Shown in pieces: positions 1 through 8,946 of a stretch of DNA of 64,000 nt; position 1 is the first letter of the stretch, and each line of letters opens with the position of its first letter. This DNA is from Bifidobacterium thermophilum (lineage in GTDB: Bacteria; Actinomycetota; Actinomycetes; Actinomycetales; Bifidobacteriaceae). A model generated the notes under the pieces. The model was not told where the DNA came from. It did no database searches and saw only the letters and a program-made list of their open reading frames with translations. The DNA is taken from contig JGZV01000003.1 of the NCBI GenBank assembly GCA_000741495.1, positions 116,964 through 180,963 on the forward strand, written 5' to 3'. The position numbers and the translations under genes were made by a program.

Positions 1-881
1 CTGACTGCTTGGACAACCGCCAGCGGTGACGTGGTTCCGGACCAATAACTGATGTATTCACTGCTTAAACCGTCGGCAGTGCGCCAGCCATTATTAAGCA
101 GTGTGGCGAAGAACATCGCAGCGGATGACAGCAGGAACGCGATTGATGCCATCCACGGATGCGGCTTGACAACCGGGATGACATAGTTGTTCAGATAATA
201 ACCAAGCGCGAAATAGAGCAGTGAGACGGAAGCGAACAGAGGCCATCCAAACAACTGCCCGAAGTATTTCGAGGGGACTCCAAAGTGTTCAATCAGCGGC
301 AGAACAACCGCGACGAAGCCCGTTAATCCAATAAGATATTGCATGGTCTTGCGTTCGGTGCATTTGCTGAGCAGCGGGGTCAGCATATACAGGTACAGAA
401 TCGAGTAGAAGAACCAGTAGATATCGTTGATGCTATTGGTGAGGAAATGCTTGACGAAACCGATGATGCCGAAGTCGGCGGCAATGGCATTAGTTCCATA
501 GAACGAAGACGGGAAAAGCCCGAATACCAGATAGCACACGACACTTCCGACTATCAGTGCGCGGCCTGTACGCCAGGCGCGCTTCTTGAAGAATGTGGCT
601 GTATCGTACTTCTTGCGGTACCCGAGCAGGTTCATGCCGCTGATCATGAAAAATATCGGCGTGGCGAAGATGAACAGCGACTGCATGGCAACTTGGCGCT
701 TCCATAGCATCGTCTGCTCGGGGTGGAATGCCCCAAGCGAGGTATGCAAACAGACCACCGCGATACACGCAATGACGTTCAGTACGTCGACAAACAGCCA
801 GTGGCGTTTCGCTGTTGTCGTCGGATGCTGTGTTGCGGTTTCAGGATGAACCGTTGTTGCGCCTGTGGCTTCGGGCCCCAT
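1..881 (-). CDS. Acyltransferase family 3 membrane protein (C-terminus cut by window edge)
   Basis: An open frame of 293 codons runs from an ATG at 881 to the window edge without a stop, so the C-terminus is missing. After about 26 polar residues the protein becomes very hydrophobic, with a first helix containing VVCLHTS (His46, the position of the conserved family His) and then further membrane segments such as a Phe-rich SLFIFATPIFFMISGM helix. This pattern fits OafA/YrhL-type acyltransferases, which O-acetylate or O-succinylate surface glycans at the membrane. A GGAGGG ribosome site lies about 11 nt upstream. It follows the three-domain glycosyltransferase by 61 nt on the same strand, so it probably modifies the same glycan. 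The family call is good, but donor and acceptor are unknown. Confidence 0.85.
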   Translation of the reverse strand, partial: MGPEATGATTVHPETATQHPTTTAKRHWLFVDVLNVIACIAVVCLHTSLGAFHPEQTMLWKRQVAMQSLFIFATPIFFMISGMNLLGYRKKYDTATFFKKRAWRTGRALIVGSVVCYLVFGLFPSSFYGTNAIAADFGIIGFVKHFLTNSINDIYWFFYSILYLYMLTPLLSKCTERKTMQYLIGLTGFVAVVLPLIEHFGVPSKYFGQLFGWPLFASVSLLYFALGYYLNNYVIPVVKPHPWMASIAFLLSSAAMFFATLLNNGWRTADGLSSEYISYWSGTTSPLAVVQAV

Positions 882-942
882 GCTGAATTTCTTCCCTCCG
901 GTTGTGATGTCGATGATGTGAAGCGAATCGTGTGCGGACCGT

Positions 943-3900
943 TCACCGCCCGCGCACAGCGCGTCCAAAGCTCTTCAGCACTTCCCGTCGTCGCGATCCA
1001 ATCGGCGCGAGCGGGTCGACAACCTTCCTCAGCACGTTGTCTTCGCCGACGGCTCGTGGTGGCTTCGGGCCGCCGACCGGCTTCGCATTGGGGGAGACGA
1101 TTTTGCCGATAAGCTGCTCATAGAACGGAGTCTGCCTCGCGTAGCTCCAGTACACGGGCGCGAAATCGCAGTCCGGCTTCACCCACGGCTTCTCGAATCC
1201 GGCGTAGTGGATGATCTTCGGATCCTTGCGGGATGCGATGTACGCATCATAGGAATCGTTCGGGGCGAAGGAGAACACGTTCGCCACGCGGTTCGCGCAA
1301 TCATGCACCACGTTCCAAGACCAGTCAAGGAACACGACACGGCCCTCACAGTGCGCGTTGAGCACATCTTGGTCGTTGTAAATGAAGTCCGGGTCTGACG
1401 CGTAATCCAGCCACTGCTTGATGCTGTACGCCTTGCGCATCTCCTTCGTGTTGAGCACGAGCACGCCCGCCTGGAAGTACTGGAACGGATGCTTCATGTG
1501 GAGCTTCTCGTTCGTGTACTTCAGTCGCTTGCCATCATTCATGTTGAGGTTGCCCTGATAATCGATGTCGTGTACGGCGGCGAGCAGGTTGTCACCGAGT
1601 TCGGTGTCGTACAGCTGGGCGATGTCGCCGTTGATGACGATGTCGGAATCGAGGTAGAGCACTTTGTCGTAGAACGGCAGTGCTTTCTGGATCAGGAAGC
1701 GGTAGTAGGTCTCAATGCTGATATGCGCATTGCTGGTCGTCAGGTCGTAGCCTGAGATCTCACGGCTCACGTCGGCAAAGCGCAGGTTCAGGTTCTTGAA
1801 CATGCCGAGCAGGAACTGTCGCATGCGTTCCTGGTTTTCCCAAGCGATGTCCTTCTGCAAGACGGTGACGTCATAATACCGGTCGGGATTGGCATTGCTC
1901 ATTGCCGAGTAGATGGTGGTTGTCAGCTGCGGAACATAGTTGTTGTCTGCCGCGAACACCACGGGGACCACCGTCGTGGGGTCGATTTCGTCGGAAAGCC
2001 TTTCCAACGGGTGGCGCGGCTCCGGATGAGTGAAGTGCACGCACTGCAGTTCCTTGACTTTCCAGCTACTGCCGATGCGCTTGTGATGCATCAGATAGAT
2101 GTTCAGCAACCGTTCGGACAAGTGCCCCGGCGTGCGCAGGGCTTCCTTGCTGTACAGGGACATGTCCGTCGTCTCTTCGAACTTCTGGAGAATCGGGAAC
2201 AGCCAAGCGCAATAATCCTGGAAGATATCTTTGCGCATGATGAACATGTTGCAGAAGCAGGAACGATGCCCGTGCAGGAACGCGTCGGCATCGGTCTTGT
2301 AGTCCGGGTGCATCTCGCACAGGATGTCATACATGTGCCGCAGGTCACGCAGGTGGAGCTTCGGCGCATGCTGGTAGATTTTGATAGGAGAGCCGTAGCC
2401 CTCGATAATCTCGCGCAGGTCGCCCCAGCGGGTGGTCACCACATCGGCGCCGGCGATCGCCTTCTTGATGGATTCGTCATCGAGACCGTACCGCTTGATG
2501 CTGGCGGCATCGATGTAATCATCCATGATTTCGCCGTACGCGTTCTCCTTGTGCTCAACGCCTGAGAAATCGAAATAGCGGCGGTAATGGCAGAATCCGT
2601 AATAATCGGCATCAACGTTCTTCCACGCCCAATACTGCGTGGTCAGCTCGCAATACATCGGATTCTTGTCGGCGATGTTCTCGCCTTCATCGTCTTGGAA
2701 CGCCCACGGGAACCGTGTGGTCTTCGGCCCGACCTGGACCGGCTGGAGAATATCGCTCTGCGGCTTGTCGACCTCCTTGTGGGTGGTCACGAAAATGCGG
2801 ATGCGCTGCTTGTCGTATTGTTCCTTCAAGGCTCTGCTTTCAATGTCTGTAAGGTGTCCCAATGCGGTCGCTTTCATCATTTTCAATCGATTTGATGGGG
2901 AGAATGGGCGCCCATCATCTTCGATTGATTCAGCTATATTTCTCCAAGAAAACATTTCGTCTTGCTTCTCGGGAAGCGTATTCGAATCAAGGTATGAATA
3001 CGCGCGATCTCTGACAAAACGCCAGATTTCGCGGCAAGTGGTATCCGTGCCGAACACATGGTTCATCTGTTGCGCGGCCACAAGCTTCTCCTCTTGGGGA
3101 ACTCGTGTCAGCCAGTCGTTCGCGAGAAGCTCTATGGACTTATGTTTCAATCCGGTCAGGCAATCGTCGATGGAATCGATTGCCGCATGCGTCTTGGCAA
3201 AATCCTCGGATGCTGTGATGCAGGCGTGGAACTGGTTGCAGAATTCCCCGAACCGTTGAGCGGAAATCTGGGAAACGCCGGTTACACCGATGCCATAGTG
3301 GTAACGATACCCGCGGATATCTTCAGCTGGTGCGCATGAATCAGCCAACGCGCAAAGCACAAACATCTCGTATGCGTCTTCAGCACGTTCGAGACGGGTG
3401 TCGGTCATGGCGTTGAAACCGCGTACGAGCAGTTCCGTATTGAAGATACGCTGGGTGGCCCGCCAATCCATGGTCTGGCCGTTGTTCTCGTCGAACGTCG
3501 CGCGCAGAATGTCACTTCCGTGCAGCAGTCGGCTGGGGGTATTGATGAAAGAGGCGAATGAAGCCGCGTCAGTGGCGCTGATCCCGTTCTCGCCGATTAC
3601 TGAAATACCGAAATGAAGCATGTCGGCATGGGCTTCCGAGAATCTCGCGACAAGCTGCTCGCACATGTTCGGGTCAAGCTCGTCATCGCCGTCGAGCATG
3701 AGCGTGTATGCGCCTGTAGCGGCCAGAACGCCTGTCTTGCGGGCGAGATGAAGTCCTCTGTTCTCGTCATGCCGTAGTGCCACGATGCGTTGATCTCGTT
3801 GTGCCGCTTGTTGCAATATTTCCGGGGTGTCATCCGTGCTTGCATCGTCGACAACGATGATTTCAATGTCATGAAGAGTCTGGTTGCAGACGCTGTCGAG

Positions 3901-3960
3901 ACAACGCTGGAGATACGGACCCACGTTATAGGCCGGGATCACAATGGAGACCTGTGGCAT
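943..3960 (-). CDS. Three-domain glycosyltransferase: GT2 + DUF4422 + GT8
   Basis: The protein has 1005 residues from the ATG at 3960, which is preceded by GAGGAAG. An open frame continues 24 codons upstream, but the GT2 domain starts right at MPQVSIVIPAYN, so I take 3960. Residues 1-230 are a GT2 domain (VVDDASTDDT, LMLDGDDEL). About 390-640 matches DUF4422, with the hallmark CHYRRYF region. About 665-940 is a GT8 domain with the DXD metal motif in YLDSDIVING. Three catalytic modules in one chain suggest sequential addition of sugars to one surface-glycan acceptor in the cytoplasm. It is divergent from the ABC exporter gene at 4146 and is followed by the acyltransferase. Domain calls are firm; substrates are unknown. 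Confidence 0.9.
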   Translation of the reverse strand: MPQVSIVIPAYNVGPYLQRCLDSVCNQTLHDIEIIVVDDASTDDTPEILQQAAQRDQRIVALRHDENRGLHLARKTGVLAATGAYTLMLDGDDELDPNMCEQLVARFSEAHADMLHFGISVIGENGISATDAASFASFINTPSRLLHGSDILRATFDENNGQTMDWRATQRIFNTELLVRGFNAMTDTRLERAEDAYEMFVLCALADSCAPAEDIRGYRYHYGIGVTGVSQISAQRFGEFCNQFHACITASEDFAKTHAAIDSIDDCLTGLKHKSIELLANDWLTRVPQEEKLVAAQQMNHVFGTDTTCREIWRFVRDRAYSYLDSNTLPEKQDEMFSWRNIAESIEDDGRPFSPSNRLKMMKATALGHLTDIESRALKEQYDKQRIRIFVTTHKEVDKPQSDILQPVQVGPKTTRFPWAFQDDEGENIADKNPMYCELTTQYWAWKNVDADYYGFCHYRRYFDFSGVEHKENAYGEIMDDYIDAASIKRYGLDDESIKKAIAGADVVTTRWGDLREIIEGYGSPIKIYQHAPKLHLRDLRHMYDILCEMHPDYKTDADAFLHGHRSCFCNMFIMRKDIFQDYCAWLFPILQKFEETTDMSLYSKEALRTPGHLSERLLNIYLMHHKRIGSSWKVKELQCVHFTHPEPRHPLERLSDEIDPTTVVPVVFAADNNYVPQLTTTIYSAMSNANPDRYYDVTVLQKDIAWENQERMRQFLLGMFKNLNLRFADVSREISGYDLTTSNAHISIETYYRFLIQKALPFYDKVLYLDSDIVINGDIAQLYDTELGDNLLAAVHDIDYQGNLNMNDGKRLKYTNEKLHMKHPFQYFQAGVLVLNTKEMRKAYSIKQWLDYASDPDFIYNDQDVLNAHCEGRVVFLDWSWNVVHDCANRVANVFSFAPNDSYDAYIASRKDPKIIHYAGFEKPWVKPDCDFAPVYWSYARQTPFYEQLIGKIVSPNAKPVGGPKPPRAVGEDNVLRKVVDPLAPIGSRRREVLKSFGRAVRGR

Positions 3961-4145
3961 GCTTCCTCGTTTCGCTATCATTCGGAACCAGTCTACCCGT
4001 ATGGGTGCGCAAGAGGCCACTGCTTGTCGCATGCGGCCGGAGGAGTAGGGGAGTTGTGCTGATTGGATGCGGATTGCAACAGGCGCGGACGGGGTGCGCT
4101 ACCATGACGCTGTCTGTTGGTATTGACTGATAGAGTAGGTTCTTT

Positions 4146-4979
4146 GTGAAGCAGATGTTCGAACGTATACAGAAGAAATACCACTACGCGATGGTGGTGT
4201 TCAAGGAGCTGGTGAAGACCGACTTCAAGCTCCGCTACCAGGGCTCGTTCCTCGGCGTGGTATGGTCGGCGCTCAAGCCGCTGATGCTGTTCGCCGTCAT
4301 GTATGTGGTCTTCGTCAAGTTCCTCAAGTTCACTGACGGAACCCCGACCTTCCCCATCTCACTGCTGTGTGGCACGAGCCTGTGGGGGTTCTTCTCCGAA
4401 GCGACGAGTATGAGTATGCATTCGATCGTCGATCGCGGCGATTTGCTGCGCAAGGTGCATTTCCCCAATTACATTGTGGTCGCGTCCACCACCATGGGTT
4501 CCATGATTTCCTTGGGCATCAACCTTGCCGTGGTGATTCTGTTCGGCTTCTTCGCCCACGCGCAATACACCTGGCGCATTCTGCTGGTGCCGTTCAGCAT
4601 CATCCAGCTGTATGCGGTCACGCTTGGCTTCGCGCTCATCTTGGCGACGATGTTCGTGTATTTCCGCGATATCGCACAGATCTGGGAGGTTGTGCTTCAA
4701 GCGTTGTTCTATGCGACCCCTATCATCTACCCGATTTCGATGGTCCAGAACAATCCGGAGTTCAGCTGGGCTGCCGGCCTGCTCATGCTGAGCCCTACCT
4801 CACAGGCGATCATGGATATCCGGCATAATCTGCTGTCGCCCCAATACGTTCCCACGGTATGGGATATCGTCCATAACCCGCTGGTGTGCCTGATTCCGTA
4901 CCTGCTGTCCGCGGTCATTCTCGGTGTCGGCATCATGGTGTTCCGCAAGTACAGCGCGAAGTTCGCGGAGGTGTTGTAA
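4146..4979 (+). CDS. Polysaccharide ABC transporter permease (Wzm/TagG type)
   Basis: This 277-residue protein starts with GTG and matches the ABC-2 polysaccharide exporter permeases. It has an amphipathic N-terminus (LVKTDFKLRYQGSFLG, the usual family signature), then six hydrophobic segments, with PIIYPISMV before the last pair. Length is normal for Wzm or TagG. Its TAA stop overlaps the ATG of the ATPase gene (TAATG), so the two are translationally coupled. Together they should flip a lipid-linked glycan made by the neighbouring glycosyltransferases across the membrane. No strong ribosome site is visible; AGAGTAGG lies about 6 nt upstream of the GTG. Confidence 0.93.
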   Translation: MKQMFERIQKKYHYAMVVFKELVKTDFKLRYQGSFLGVVWSALKPLMLFAVMYVVFVKFLKFTDGTPTFPISLLCGTSLWGFFSEATSMSMHSIVDRGDLLRKVHFPNYIVVASTTMGSMISLGINLAVVILFGFFAHAQYTWRILLVPFSIIQLYAVTLGFALILATMFVYFRDIAQIWEVVLQALFYATPIIYPISMVQNNPEFSWAAGLLMLSPTSQAIMDIRHNLLSPQYVPTVWDIVHNPLVCLIPYLLSAVILGVGIMVFRKYSAKFAEVL

Positions 4980-6280
4980 TGGCAAGCAAGGAAACGGCGA
5001 AGAAGGAAGACGACCGTCCTGTCGTCCTGTCCGTACAGCACGTGGCGAAATCGTTCCGTCTGCCCACCGAGCAGGCTACGGGGCTGAAAATGGCGTTCCT
5101 CAACTGGACGAAGGGCGTGAGCGGGTTCACCGAGCAGAAGGTGCTGCGTGATATCTCCTTCGAGGTCAAGCAGGGTGATTTCTTCGGTATCGTCGGCCGC
5201 AACGGCTCAGGCAAATCCACGCTGCTGAAGATTATCTCCGGGATTTACGTGCCGAATAAGGGTACGGTTACGGTCAACGGCAAGCTCGTCTCGTTCATCG
5301 AACTGGGCGTCGGCTTCAACCCGGAACTCACCGGTCGCGAGAACGTCTATCTCAATGGCGCATTGCTGGGATTCACTCGGGACGAGATCGACGCCATGTA
5401 CGACGACATTGTCGATTTCGCCGAACTCGGCGACTTCATGGACCAGAAGCTCAAGAACTATTCTTCCGGCATGCAGGTGCGTCTCGCGTTCTCTGTCGCC
5501 ATCAAGGCGCAGGGTGACATCCTCGTGCTCGACGAGGTACTCGCCGTCGGTGATGAAGCCTTCCAGCGCAAGTGCGATGACTTCTTCGCGCAGATCAAAA
5601 AAGACCCGACGAAAACCGTCATTCTGGTCACCCACTCGATGGACGCGGTCAAGAAGTACTGCAACAACGCCATTCTCATCAAAGACGGCGAGATCATCGC
5701 ATCCGGCAACAAGGACGATGTCGCCGACCGCTATACGCTTGAGAATCTCCGACAGGAGAAGAAGGAACAGAAGAAGAACGCCGGCGAGAACGGCGGTGAA
5801 GACCAGCCCGAACACCCGCTTGGATTGAGCGATACGGTACCGGTGCTGGCAGTAAGGCCGACTCGTGAGCCGCTATGCACCATCGACGGGGGATTCGACT
5901 TCGAGGTCGAATACGACTACCGGGGAGACAAACCGTTCTATGTGGCGCTGGCTTTGCACGACCTACGTCGCGGTGGCTTGCCGTACGGCGATAGTTTCGA
6001 CTTGACGCAGCGGGGCCACCATACCGTACATTTCCATCTTCCGATGGATTTGTTCAATAATGGTGATTTTCGTCTGGTCGCTTCCATGCATACATGGGAC
6101 GGGTCGCATCCTTCCACCGCCGAGATGATTGCGTTTACCAGTGAAAAGAACTGTTGCGATTTCTCGTTGCGTGACAACAAGGGTAAAGACAATTTCGCCT
6201 TGATCAACAAGGTCTCGATGTCCTATCAAAGTCTGGACGAGCAGCTTGCCACCCGCCAGCATCCCGTTGAAGAGCAGTGA
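4979..6280 (+). CDS. Polysaccharide ABC transporter ATPase with Wzt-like C-terminal domain
   Basis: The protein has 433 residues from the ATG overlapping the permease stop. A longer frame opens 31 codons earlier inside the permease gene, but the overlap start is preferred. Residues 15-260 form the ABC domain: Walker A GRNGSGKST, signature YSSGMQ, Walker B ILVLDEVLAVGD and the switch His in VTHSMD. After a charged, Lys/Glu-rich linker (about 265-290), residues 290-420 form a separate domain resembling the beta-sandwich Wzt C-terminal domain, which in O-antigen exporters reads the capped non-reducing end of the polymer. That would mean chain length or a terminal modification is checked before export. 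ATPase call firm; C-terminal role inferred. Confidence 0.92.
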   Translation: MASKETAKKEDDRPVVLSVQHVAKSFRLPTEQATGLKMAFLNWTKGVSGFTEQKVLRDISFEVKQGDFFGIVGRNGSGKSTLLKIISGIYVPNKGTVTVNGKLVSFIELGVGFNPELTGRENVYLNGALLGFTRDEIDAMYDDIVDFAELGDFMDQKLKNYSSGMQVRLAFSVAIKAQGDILVLDEVLAVGDEAFQRKCDDFFAQIKKDPTKTVILVTHSMDAVKKYCNNAILIKDGEIIASGNKDDVADRYTLENLRQEKKEQKKNAGENGGEDQPEHPLGLSDTVPVLAVRPTREPLCTIDGGFDFEVEYDYRGDKPFYVALALHDLRRGGLPYGDSFDLTQRGHHTVHFHLPMDLFNNGDFRLVASMHTWDGSHPSTAEMIAFTSEKNCCDFSLRDNKGKDNFALINKVSMSYQSLDEQLATRQHPVEEQ

Positions 6281-6349
6281 GTGTGTTCTCGCCTGATGCG
6301 CGTGCTATCGCGCGGCAGCTGCTAGGCAAACAGTACAGAAAGGTCTCTG

Positions 6350-8803
6350 ATGTCGTTCACCGTCAATGCGCTGTGCAGGGGTACAGGAAAAGGTTATGTC
6401 TCGATTTGCGCTGACACGGATCCCGGGAAGCTGCGTGCGGAAGCGGTGAAAGATGACGGCACCGTGTTTCCGTGCCCCATGTACCGTTTCAGCTTCCCCG
6501 GAGAGGATCCTACAGCCAGCAGACAGTGGGGAGAAACCGCCGGTGACCGCCAATATTCGTTCGTGCTTGTCGTTCCGCTGTTTGAGGGAATTGATCTGAC
6601 TATCCGTCTCGCGTCGCGTGAATCCGGCGAGACGCTGGCGACAATACCGTTCGGGCATGTTGCGACAAGAATCCGTTCAAGACTGACTTACCGGCTTCGC
6701 CCGGAGACCGCGGCGTCAATGCGTGATATCGATCAGCGGCGGCTGTCTGGCGGGACGTATGTCTACATCACCGGGATTTATCCGGTCGAGGAGCATGAAG
6801 TATCTTGTCGTTTCACTGTCCGCTACCCTGTTCTTCAAGACAGCGAGGCGAAGGCTCCCTGCAAGATCGCAGTGTACGACGGTTCTGCCACGCCCATCCA
6901 AGTTACTCCTTGCATTCTCGAGGATTCAGTCATTACCGATCCGCATGATGCACACCAGCGGATTCGGCAAATCGTAGCTGCGATTCGTTTGTCCGATACC
7001 CCCCGGACCTTGTGCATCTGCGCTACGCCTGAACACGGGAACGGCAATTTCACGTGCATCCCTGCATCTTCGTTCAGCGGTTTCTTTACCGGCGCGCTTG
7101 ACCTGACCAAGCACGTGTTCAACGATGAAGGATACAGCGTCTGGTTTGAGCAGCATCGTGCGACATTCGCTGATATTGACAATCAGCGGCAGATTTGCGC
7201 CACCTGGGAAACCACCCCGTTGATTTCCATTGTCACGGTTGTCTACAACACCCCCGTCCCGTATCTGCATGCGTTGATTGACTCGTTGAAAGCTCAGTCG
7301 TATGGGCATTTCGAAGTCGTTTTCGTCAATGTCAGCAATGATGACGGTACTGTGGAGCGCGAACTCGAGTCGATCAATGATAAGCGGTTCCGCATCGTTC
7401 ATGCAGAAAACAAAAGTATCGCCGACAACACGAATGCAGGAATCGTCCAGGCCAAAGGCGACTACATCGCTTTCGTTGACCACGACGATGTCATTGAGCC
7501 GGATACGCTGTATCAGTATATGTGCGTCCTCAGGGACCACCCTCACAGCGATGTGCTGTACTGCGATGAAGACCTCATGGATGAGTCGGGTCATTACTGG
7601 AAGCCGATATTCAAGCCCGCTTTCAACCCTGATCTGTTGAATGTCAACAATTACATCACACATATGCTCATGGTGAGTCGTCACGTACTCGAGCAGGTGG
7701 AGTTGTCGCCATCCGACGTCGCCGGGGCGCAGGATTACGACTTGACCATGAAATGCGCTGAGCAGGCGCGAGAAATCCATAATGTCTCCAAAATGCTCTA
7801 CCACTGGCGCATGCATCGGAATTCCACGAGTACCAATCCAGACAGCAAGCCGTATGCCCAGGAAGCAGGAAGAATCGCCCTGACACGGCACTACGAGAGA
7901 ATCGGCGTTGATGCGACGGTACATGATTCTGAGCTCCCGTTCCGATATCGTACCGAATATCATTGGAGTCAACCGCCCAAAGTCAGTATCGTGATCCCGA
8001 CGAAGGATCACGTCGATGTGCTTTCCAAGTGTCTCGGACGCGTCTTACACGCCACAAACTACCCGAATTTCGACGTGACCCTCGTGGAAAACAACAGCGA
8101 GGACCCCCGAACATTCGAATATTACCGTGACATCGAACAGGACGATGCCCGAGTCCATGTCGTCACATGGAAAGGGACGGGGTTCAACTACTCCGCCATA
8201 TGCAACTACGGTGCCTCTCAATGTGACGGCGAACTGATCCTGTTCCTCAACAACGATACCGAAGCCATCAACGAGGACTGGCTGACCTCCATGGTCGGCT
8301 TCTTCGCGCGACCCGAAGTCGGCGTAGTAGGCGCAAAACTGCTATTCCACGATGATCTGTTGCAGCACGGAGGCATCTGGGCCTCGATGGATCATTGCGG
8401 GTATTTCGGTGAACTGCTCTCATACAAAGACGGCGGCTATATGGAAACCATGCGATACCCCTGGGATTGTGCGGCTGTTACGGGGGCATGCCAGATGATC
8501 AGGCGCTCGCTGTTTACGAAAATCGGAGGACTGGACGAGCAGCTTGCTGTTGTGCTCAATGATGTTGACCTATGCCTCAAAGCCCGGCAAGAAGGATACC
8601 TTGTTGTATTCAACCCCCAGGCGAAGCTGTATCACAATGAGCATACGAGCCGTGGACGCGACGAGCAGGACGTGCACAAAGAGCTTCGCGCAATAAACGA
8701 GCAGGCGCGTTTCTATGCGAAATGGGATAGCTCACTGCACCGCGGTGAATTCATCAATCCTAATCTCAACCAGTATGACGGGCATTTCAAGCTCAGATGG
8801 TGA
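6350..8803 (+). CDS. Large glycosyltransferase with two GT2 domains
   Basis: The protein has 817 residues; GAAAGG lies 7 nt before the ATG at 6350. The N-terminal 280 residues are a non-catalytic beta-rich region I do not recognise. GT2 domain 1 starts near residue 290 (LISIVTVVYNTPVP, then FVDHDDVIEPDTL as its DXD-like site). GT2 domain 2 starts near residue 543 (PKVSIVIPTKDHVD, LFLNNDTEAI, LNDVDLCLKARQEGY), the pattern of rhamnosyltransferase-like enzymes. Such double enzymes usually add two different linkages to a cell-wall or capsular glycan. It follows the Wzm/Wzt pair by 69 nt and is probably co-transcribed. Sugar specificity cannot be read from the sequence. Confidence 0.9.
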   Translation: MSFTVNALCRGTGKGYVSICADTDPGKLRAEAVKDDGTVFPCPMYRFSFPGEDPTASRQWGETAGDRQYSFVLVVPLFEGIDLTIRLASRESGETLATIPFGHVATRIRSRLTYRLRPETAASMRDIDQRRLSGGTYVYITGIYPVEEHEVSCRFTVRYPVLQDSEAKAPCKIAVYDGSATPIQVTPCILEDSVITDPHDAHQRIRQIVAAIRLSDTPRTLCICATPEHGNGNFTCIPASSFSGFFTGALDLTKHVFNDEGYSVWFEQHRATFADIDNQRQICATWETTPLISIVTVVYNTPVPYLHALIDSLKAQSYGHFEVVFVNVSNDDGTVERELESINDKRFRIVHAENKSIADNTNAGIVQAKGDYIAFVDHDDVIEPDTLYQYMCVLRDHPHSDVLYCDEDLMDESGHYWKPIFKPAFNPDLLNVNNYITHMLMVSRHVLEQVELSPSDVAGAQDYDLTMKCAEQAREIHNVSKMLYHWRMHRNSTSTNPDSKPYAQEAGRIALTRHYERIGVDATVHDSELPFRYRTEYHWSQPPKVSIVIPTKDHVDVLSKCLGRVLHATNYPNFDVTLVENNSEDPRTFEYYRDIEQDDARVHVVTWKGTGFNYSAICNYGASQCDGELILFLNNDTEAINEDWLTSMVGFFARPEVGVVGAKLLFHDDLLQHGGIWASMDHCGYFGELLSYKDGGYMETMRYPWDCAAVTGACQMIRRSLFTKIGGLDEQLAVVLNDVDLCLKARQEGYLVVFNPQAKLYHNEHTSRGRDEQDVHKELRAINEQARFYAKWDSSLHRGEFINPNLNQYDGHFKLRW

Positions 8804-8849
8804 TCGGGTGCGTTGATTGAGTTCGGTGATCGGGCGCATACTAATCGAA

Positions 8850-8909
8850 CGATTTCCGGATGATGCATGATGATGGCACAGGCCTGCATCATGCATCATC
8901 CGGAAATCG
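8850..8909. terminator. Perfect 23-bp inverted repeat between convergent genes
   Basis: The arms 8850-8872 and 8887-8909 are exact reverse complements separated by a 14-nt loop. The hairpin sits between the convergent ends of the double-GT2 gene and the minus-strand GT2 gene and reads the same from both sides, so it could stop transcription in both directions. No T run follows on either strand, so intrinsic termination is plausible but not textbook. Confidence 0.7.
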
Positions 8910-8946
8910 CGCGGAAATACAAGATATCGCTAGTGCTTACCAGTGC

